Of a stretch of DNA of 64,000 nt, positions 58,005 through 64,000 are shown in pieces. The stretch comes from Ctenosaura bakeri (lineage: Eukaryota > Chordata > Lepidosauria > Squamata > Iguanidae), in NCBI GenBank assembly GCA_948474755.1, contig CAOLHI010002132.1, positions 124,001 to 188,000 on the forward strand, read 5' to 3'. Both the position numbers and the translations under genes were made by a program. The notes under the pieces are model-generated. The model saw only the letters and a list, made by a program, of their open reading frames with translations, was not told where the DNA came from and ran no database searches. Position 1 is the stretch's first letter. Each line of letters opens with the position of its first letter.

Positions 58005-58233
58005 GTCCTTTTCACAGTACACAGTTATAGCACTATGATTCTACTCTAATTGCAATGGTTACATCCTATGGGATCCTGGGGCTTAGTTTGGTGAGATACT
58101 AGAGTTCTGCAATTGAAAATTCAAAATACCTCTCCCTCAGGCTGCCTTGAAGCTCATTTTAGCATTTCATGGGATGTACCCATGACAGTAATGGGGAATC
58201 ATAGTGCTGTAACACGGTGCAGAGGGAAAGGTC
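58005..58233. mobile_element. MITE (about 229 bp)
   Basis: 'tccttttcacagtacacagttatagcactatgatt' at the left and 'aatcatagtgctgtaacacggtgcagagggaaagg' at the right are inverted repeats. The interior 'tacatcctatgggatcctgggg' is shared with the MITEs at 31908 and 38493. Confidence 0.65.
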
Positions 58234-58414
58234 CCCCAGTGCATTAAGCAGTAGGGCTAAGAAGTGGCAAGAATAAAGATCTAACTAAAGTATGTAAAAG
58301 AAAATAATTTGTTGTTATTGTTGTTGTAAGCTACAACATGTTGATATATCCACAAATTCCTTGTTAAACTGTTATCAGCTGCTTATCTTCACAGGAAAAC
58401 CAGTTAGCAATTAA

Positions 58415-59159
58415 CAGTGATGTATTTAAGTGTTTTACTCCAAGTCTCAAGTCAAGTCTCAAGTCTCTACTTTCAAGTCTAAAGTCCTTGAAGATACTTA
58501 CAAGTCAAGTCTCAAGTCTGGAAGCCAACTTTATACCACAACAAAAATTACACAATTATTGGATAGAGAGAAATAAATGCAGTTTTAACAATTTAAGCAG
58601 AGTCAGCCCTCCACATTTGCAATTTTACCATTGGCAGCTTTGGAAGTGGGGAATAGGATCCTATCTTACTCTCCATTACTGAAGATTCAAAAGATTTAGG
58701 AAGAAGGAGCCTTCCTCCTCAAGCCCATTGCCTAACACATTTGCTGTTTCTCTCTGAGAAATGTACCCTGCATTCTGGGGGTGAGTCTTGTTTTTTGCTC
58801 TTAGGAAATGTTTTAGAAGGCTCCTCTGATATGCAATGGGAACAGGCTGCTCAGCAGACCTCAAGCCTATTGCCTAACCTGTCTGCTGTTTCCCTCTGAG
58901 AAATGCACCCACACTTTGGGCTTGAGAGAGATTGTCATGTGACTAGTAGGCAAAAAAGAGATAGAGGTATTGTTTAAAGTCATAAGGTTTTTGGATGAAC
59001 GCGTTATGTTACTGAACAAAGGGCATCAAGTCAGTCAATAAAAATTTACAAGTCTCGAGTCAGTGCATCGTTTATGGCTGAGTCAAGTCTGAATCAAGTC
59101 ACTGAAGCGACTTAAGTCTGACTTGAGTTCGAGTCTATTGACTCAAGTCTACATCACTG
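58415..59159. mobile_element. Non-autonomous hAT element with 8-bp target duplication (745 bp)
   Basis: The ends CAGTGATGTA and TACATCACTG are inverted repeats. GCAATTAA lies directly outside both (58407-58414 and 59160-59167), the 8-bp duplication typical of hAT. Both subterminal regions are packed with AAGTC/GACTT words, more than fifteen in total, in opposite orientation at the two ends. The interior holds a duplicated segment of about 65 bp (from 58717 and from 58860, beginning CCTCAAGCC-ATTGCCTAAC). No transposase is present. Confidence 0.88.
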
Positions 59160-59340
59160 GCAATTAATGGCTGTGGTACAGTAGCGGTTCTTCAGCTAGA
59201 TATTTTGCAGCTGGCAAAGGGAATGGCAAAGAAGTGAAGAAGGATGTGCTGTACTGTGAAATGTACAGACTGAAGAAGAACCAAATTATCTAGGAGCTTC
59301 TATCACACAAGATAATGTTAATTGTCTGTGTATCTATTAT

Positions 59341-59620
59341 AAAATCATAGAATCATAGAAACGCAGAGTTGGAAGAGACCACAAGGGCCATTGAGTCCAA
59401 TCTCATGCTGTTCAGGAATACTCCATCAAAACATTCCTGACAGATGGCCATCCAACCTCTGTTTAAAAACCTCGAAAGAAGGAGACTCCACAACACTTTG
59501 AGGTAGCGTATTCCACTGTTGGATTGCTCTTACTGTCAGGAAGTTCTTCCTAATTGACTATCTCTATTTCCCCCACTTTTAGATTTTTGTTCGTCCACAA
59601 GTTTAATCATTTCTGATAGA
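59341..59620 (-). repeat. CR1 LINE 3' fragment, minus strand
   Basis: 'aatcatagaatcatagaaacgcagagttggaagagacc' followed by 'ggccattgagtccaa', 'cagatggccatccaacctctg' and 'tgtcaggaagttcttcctaa' is the reverse complement of the amniote CR1 3' end. The terminal ATTCTATG-type repeat is at 59343-59358. Confidence 0.85.
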
Positions 59621-59954
59621 GGATGACAGGAAGCAGCACAATTCCCTTGTGAGAATAAAGAAACAATACCAAGCTTCAAAACCTGACACAAATCAAGAGT
59701 GGGAGAAGAATGGGGTAGGATAAGACTGTTTATTCCTGTTCAAAAAACTGCTGACCAAGTGGTTTTTACTGGCCATTGATGAGGAACAGTGATATCATTT
59801 TTAGAAAGTACTGTTGATACTTGTGCTGAATGCACTGGATATTTGATTTCTAATATCTATGAATATTTTATATGAAAAACCTATAGGGACTTTCATACCT
59901 AGTCAATGTGTGCCTCTGGATGAATTAGATTTCATCCTTCTCTATTAAGTACTA

Positions 59955-59978
59955 AATATATATATATATATATATATG

Positions 59979-60020
<42 letters not shown>
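59955..60020. repeat. (TA)n-(ATCT)n microsatellite
   Basis: A TA run of about 22 bp is followed by about ten ATCT units. Confidence 0.95.
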
Positions 60021-60581
60021 GCACAAATTAATTAAAACTTATATATGCCAGGTAAAGATTTCTGCATTCTGTTAGAAGGAAACATTTTCCTTCTCTACCG
60101 CCAAGAGAGTGTTGATCGTGTGGTATTCTCAAAACTGTCCTTAGGCCAGCTGCTCTGCATCTCACATATGCATGGGTTTGTCATCTAATTGCACTTCCTA
60201 GAATATGAAGTGATAAACTGCAAGTCTGAACTGAATCATCACACACATAACACTAGATAGCACTTCCTTATTACCCAATGTGTCACTACAAAGACAAAAC
60301 TCTTCACTGGAGTCAATTCTCACCTTCTGTTGCAAATCAGTAGTAGCATAGAATAATAAATGGATGAAGGGTAATACATATATCTTTGTATCAGCCCAGA
60401 AACTAGGCTAGAATTTCCTGTTTTCACTTTTCTTCTGTGAAACATAGCATTTGATAACTTGGTTGTGACAGCACGTATGCGGAGGTAGATGGAAGCATGC
60501 ATGCAAATCTAAAATGCTAGCATGCCAAATGGCCCAGGTGCAAATTCTGATAGATTCTTAGGCAAATTGTCTTCTGTGTTT

Positions 60582-60741
60582 CCAAATTATGGTGATCTGC
60601 AGCTATCACTGGGTTTTCTGGGACTGAGAGTGTGTGATCCACCCAAGGTGACCCAGTGGCTTTCCATGGTTGAAAAGGGAACTGAACTTTGGTCTCCAGG
60701 GTTGCAGTACAGCAGTCAAAACACTACACCAGACTGACTTC
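60582..60741 (-). repeat. tRNA-derived SINE, minus strand
   Basis: Read on the + strand: 'aattatggtgatctgcagc', 'aaggtgacccagtggctttccatgg', 'ggtctccagggttgcagtac' and 'actacaccagactgac'. This is the reverse complement of the SINE head and body, with part of the tail. Confidence 0.75.
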
Positions 60742-61005
60742 TACTCCTTTCTAAAGTGCCCTCTGTGATGTCATGAATTTTTGCTGCAAAATGTTGTTTA
60801 ATTTATTATATATTAAGGTAATTAGTTTATATATGCACTGTGAATTAGAAGCAATAAGGTTAGGTGGGGATGAGAAACTGGAATAAAAATATGGAGAGTA
60901 TAGAAAGATTGGTGGACCGTATTTGAATACAACTGATAAATAACAGTTGGAATAAAAAAAGAAAAAGGGTGGAGGAGTGAATGAATGGAGGATTTGGGCT
61001 GAAGA

Positions 61006-61103
61006 GGCCATTTCCGGCGGTACCTCCCGAAACTGCAGACCCCTGGATTCCATAGGATGTTGAAAGTGGAATCACCACACTATAAGAGTGTAGTGCAGAA
61101 ATG
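61006..61103. mobile_element. Internally deleted MITE
   Basis: GGCCATTTCCGGCGG is followed after only about 20 bp by the right-half sequence 'ggattccataggatgttgaaagtggaatcac' and GTGCAGAAATGTC. The left half is almost entirely lost. Confidence 0.6.
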
Positions 61104-61384
61104 TCTTCAGTCAGGGTTAGAGATTAATGAGTCATGTTTAAGAGTCTGAAATAATTAGGAGTTGAGTGTGTGAGAGTGTGTCAGATGTGTTTTAAATGTA
61201 ATAAGTAATTACTTTGTTTTGTTATGTCAACTCCTATTAATAAAGTATGTATTTGTATTTCTATTATTTTGGCCTCTGGAAATGCTATATATTATAATGC
61301 CTAGATTCAGACACAGTGTCTGTGGCGGCAGCAGTAAATAAAGAAGTGTGGGAATAAAATTGCGTAAAATCTTACACACATACC

Positions 61385-61459
61385 TTCAGGGCATCTAGGA
61401 GACCCCCTCCCTAAACTGCAAGCCCCAAGATTCCCTAGGGTGTTAAAAATAGAATAATA
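61385..61459. repeat. MITE piece interrupted by L1
   Basis: 'cccctccctaaactgcaagccccaagattccctagggtgttaaaaatagaataatag' is the start of a MITE right half, cut off at 61460 where L1 begins. The missing end should lie beyond the L1 3' end, outside the window. Confidence 0.6.
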
Positions 61460-61738
61460 GGGGGGAGGAGCCAACTACGATGGCAGAGAGAGGCTAAATA
61501 TTCGACTCCCGGAACAGATGATTATAAAATAATTCCAGAAGCCTTTTTCAAAACAAAGAAAGAATGTGAGTAATTAATTGAATAATGTGGGAAAGAATGT
61601 AAGATAAGATAGTGGATTGGTTTCAATTCTTCTCCAACTGGAGGGAAAATAAAAGACTCTGTTTAAACTGCAAATAACTGTTGAAACGGACCGAAAGCAA
61701 AACAGTTTTTTTTTCCCCCTTTGCGGTCCTTGAGATAT
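61460..61738 (+). promoter_or_regulatory. L1 5' UTR / internal promoter
   Basis: It runs from the G-rich 5' end to the ORF1 ATG. GATGGC at about 61479-61484 resembles the YY1-type site near the start of mammalian L1. The rest is A-rich with a T-run at 61706-61714. Promoter function is inferred from position. Confidence 0.6.
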
Positions 61739-62779
61739 ATGCCGCCTAAAAAAAAGGTCTATAAACACCCTGTTTGGAAGCGACCTACAGCAACAGATAA
61801 AACATATAATCGTCTAGTTAGAGATTTTGAAAATATAAACTTAAACTTTAACGGAGACGAAAAAGTCATTAAAATGGCGGCGAAGAAAGCTGCGAACGGA
61901 GCTAATGAAGAGATAAAAACTTTTATACACAAGCTTATTACAGAGTCTAATCAAGCTCTTGTTACTACAATAACATCTAATATAAGGGCAGAAATGGGGC
62001 AATTGCAGGAAAAAATCTCACAGGAGTTAAAAGCATTGGACCTTAAAGTGGATGATATAAAAAAAACCCAAGGGAATCAGCAGACCAGACTAGCAGAACA
62101 TGATGGCAGGATTTCTTTGTTAGAGAGACAAATTATCCAGCTCCAAGACTAGAACAGAAGAAACAATGTGAGGATTCGTGGACTCGCAGAGCAGCCACAA
62201 CAAAGTCAAAAATCCTTGAAAGAGGAAGTTTTAAAATGGCTAAAAAGCATTGTTCCTGAGATTTTATGGGAAGATCATGACATAGAGAGAATTCATCGTG
62301 TGTCAGCTGCAAAAAGAGGAATAATTCCCAGAGATATTATAATGAGAATTGCGAATTTCAACAAGAAAGATGATTTGATGAGAGCTGTTAGAAAGAATCC
62401 AGGAATATTGAAGTATCGAGATAACACAGTGGAAATTTATAATGACTTATGCCGCGAAACAATAAATTGGAGAAGGGAAATGAAACCCTGCATCATAGTT
62501 CTACAGAGAGTTGGGATAAGATACAGTTGGGGATATCCCATCTTTCTGAAATTCCAATATGCTGGCAAATACCACAGAATAAATTCTCTTGAACAAGGAT
62601 TGCAACTCCTGAAAGAACTGAAACTGATCCAGCAAGAGGAAAAGGAAGAAGAAGGAGCAGCGGGAGGAGCAACTGAGGAAGGAGTAGTGGGAGGAGTAAC
62701 TGAAGAAGGAGCAGCGGGAGGAGCAACAGGAGGAGCAAAGAAGAAGACTTCGGGAGATAAACGAAAGGACAGAGGCTGA
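61739..62779 (+). pseudogene. ORF1: L1 ORF1 (RNA-binding chaperone), one in-frame TAG
   Basis: ORF1p coats L1 RNA as trimers. The start is ATG 61739 (MPPKKKVYKHP). Residues about 60-135 form a coiled coil (EEIKTFIHKLITESNQ, ISQELKALDLKVDDI, LLERQIIQLQD). TAG at 62150-62152 then interrupts the frame just before NRRNNVRIRGL, the start of the RRM. The RRM and C-terminal domain follow in the same frame (IERIHRVSAAKRG, IPRDIIMRIANFNKKDDLMRAVRKN, IRYSWGYPIFLKF). The tail has three 9-residue EEGAAGGAT-like repeats and a basic end (KKKTSGDKRKDRG). The stop replaces a codon in a conserved linker, so this copy is probably ORF1-defective unless the stop is read through. Confidence 0.85.
62648..62728 (+). 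repeat. Three 27-bp in-frame repeats in L1 ORF1
   Basis: Units at 62648-62674, 62675-62701 and 62702-62728 encode EEGAAGGAT, EEGVVGGVT and EEGAAGGAT. They extend the C-terminus beyond the conserved domain. Confidence 0.85.
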
Positions 62780-63234
62780 GGAGGACTGGAAGAAACAATA
62801 TGATATAACAGAAGAAGAAGAAAGAGAACTTCATAGAGTAGGAGAAGGGTAGATGACTACTGAGTAAAATATATTCTTATAGATTATAAATGCATAGAGA
62901 TAGATTTATATATATATAAAGCAAGAGGGTAGAGAGAGGGAAGGGAGGGGGAAGAGAGGGAAAAAAAATATGGGAAAGAAAATAAATCGGGAGAGGGTAT
63001 TGGTCTCTATGCCGGGAGTTGACATACCTTCACACGCCCCCCCCAGGACCATGGCTGGTCGTTTCCAAGGCAGAAGCGCTTTGGAGGAAGAGGGGGGACA
63101 AATGTTTGTGTGGGGAGGGGAGGGGAGGGCGGGAAGGGGGAGGGGAGTGGGAGGGGGGAAGGGAAGGGGAAGGGGAGCACCACCACATTAAAGAGCCAAT
63201 GGGGAGTGGGATTAGAAAATTCAAAATATGAAAA
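62780..63234 (+). other. L1 inter-ORF spacer with G-rich tract
   Basis: 455 bp separate ORF1 from ORF2. The part at about 63106-63176 is almost only G with scattered A (runs of four to six G), a strong potential G-quadruplex on the + strand. The short frames across it are artefacts. Confidence 0.75.
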
Positions 63235-64000
63235 ATGGAGAATAGATTGAGAATATCAACATTGAATGTGAAAGGTTTGGGGTCAATAATAAAGAGAAAA
63301 AGGATAGAATCGATATTAAAAAAAGATAAGGCCGATATAATTTTTTTACAAGAAACACATGGGAAAAGAGATAAAAAAAATGAGCTTAGATTGAACTGGG
63401 TAGCTATTTATGAGGAAGCATTTGGTACATCCAAATCAAGAGGAGTTGCAATAATAATTTCCAAAAGATGCAATTTCATTGTAACAAGTGTGGAGTTAGA
63501 CGAAAAAGGTAGATATGTAATTATACAAGGTGAAATAGATGGAGAAACATATGTCATAATGAATATTTACGCACCTAATGAGAAGCAAAAAGAGTTTTAT
63601 GAAGAAATATTTAATAAGATCAAAAAAATGAAAGGAGATTATACAATAATCGCAGGTGATTTTAATATGGTGATGGATAGATGGAAAGATAAATCAGATC
63701 CATCAATTAGAGATAGATATAATAATATAACAATTTTGAATAAATTAGTGAGTAGAAATGAACTGATAGATGTTTGGAGGCTAATAAAGGGTGAAGAAAA
63801 GAAATATACGTATTATTCATCAGTTCATAAAAATTACTCAAGAATAGATTATATTTTTGTTTCAAAGAATATGATACCTAGATTAATAAATACAGAAATT
63901 GAAACAATAAAAGTGACAGATCATGCTCTGATGAACTTGGATATAACTATGAAAAGGAATTATAGAGAAGCAAAAAGGTGGAGACTGGATACTAAGTTAT
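63235..64000 (+). CDS. ORF2: L1 ORF2, endonuclease domain, partial (open to window edge)
   Basis: ORF2p nicks the target and reverse-transcribes L1 RNA. The start ATG 63235 gives MENRLRISTLNVKGLGS; the ATG at 63228 is in another frame and stops at once. 255 codons are open to the last base. The APE-type endonuclease motifs are all present in order: LNVKGL (catalytic Asn), IIFLQETH (Glu), GVAIII, MNIYAPN, TIIAGDFNMVMD (Asp-x-Asn), SRIDYIFVS (Asp) and KVTDHALM (Asp-His). The reverse transcriptase lies beyond the window. No stop or frameshift is seen. Confidence 0.93.
   Translation, partial: MENRLRISTLNVKGLGSIIKRKRIESILKKDKADIIFLQETHGKRDKKNELRLNWVAIYEEAFGTSKSRGVAIIISKRCNFIVTSVELDEKGRYVIIQGEIDGETYVIMNIYAPNEKQKEFYEEIFNKIKKMKGDYTIIAGDFNMVMDRWKDKSDPSIRDRYNNITILNKLVSRNELIDVWRLIKGEEKKYTYYSSVHKNYSRIDYIFVSKNMIPRLINTEIETIKVTDHALMNLDITMKRNYREAKRWRLDTKL

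Larger units (their letters stand above)
61460..64000 (+). mobile_element. L1 retrotransposon, 5' part, runs off the window
   Basis: It starts with GGGGGGAGGAGCCAACTACG, the same kind of G-rich start followed by GATGGC as known L1 5' ends, so it is not 5'-truncated. It contains a 5' UTR of about 279 bp, ORF1, a 455-bp spacer and the ORF2 endonuclease. The 3' half, poly(A) tail and target duplication are outside the window. The open ORF2 suggests a fairly recent insertion. Confidence 0.92.

Overview
The window looks like vertebrate nuclear DNA, most likely from a squamate reptile. The only host gene I can support is the 3' end of NBAS on the + strand: one internal coding exon (2816-2944) and the terminal coding exon (17623-17898). 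A 14.7 kb intron separates them, and a 3' UTR with two ATTAAA signals follows near 18.4 kb. The squamate assignment is inference. It rests on the repeat content: tRNA-headed SINEs with a Bov-B-like tail, a 5S-rRNA-headed SINE, old L2/CR1 LINEs, DIRS, a small Helitron and many short terminal-inverted-repeat elements. The species cannot be named from this.

Layout. 1-18.4 kb is NBAS, with its introns carrying old repeats, including a decayed minus-strand L2-type LINE at 8.0-11.0 kb. 19.08-25.16 kb is an almost complete, GC-rich DIRS-type tyrosine-recombinase retrotransposon. It has gag (two apparent 1-bp frame breaks), open RT/RNase H/methyltransferase-like and tyrosine recombinase frames, identical 130-bp inverted repeat cores and an internal complementary region matching both ends. 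25-61 kb is gene-free, consistent with the sequence downstream of NBAS. It holds SINEs, microsatellites, LTR-like fragments, nested short DNA transposons, a Helitron inside one of them, and a 745-bp hAT-type element with an 8-bp target duplication. 61.46-64 kb is the 5' part of a full-length-type L1 in + orientation. Its ORF1 has one in-frame TAG, and its ORF2 endonuclease is open to the window edge.

How the parts relate. The mobile elements give a readable insertion order: DNA transposon A sits inside an older repeat, the Helitron sits inside a short inverted-repeat element, and the L1 starts inside another such element. Three GC-rich elements (429, 475 and 456 bp) and several AT-richer short elements share GGCC-TTTC-type ends. 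Four of these copies have a visible 3-bp flanking duplication, which suggests one transposase served internally unrelated families.

Limits. All boundaries were read by eye. Family names come from recognised motifs, not from a search. The many short reading frames outside the features listed look like chance or repeat-derived frames.
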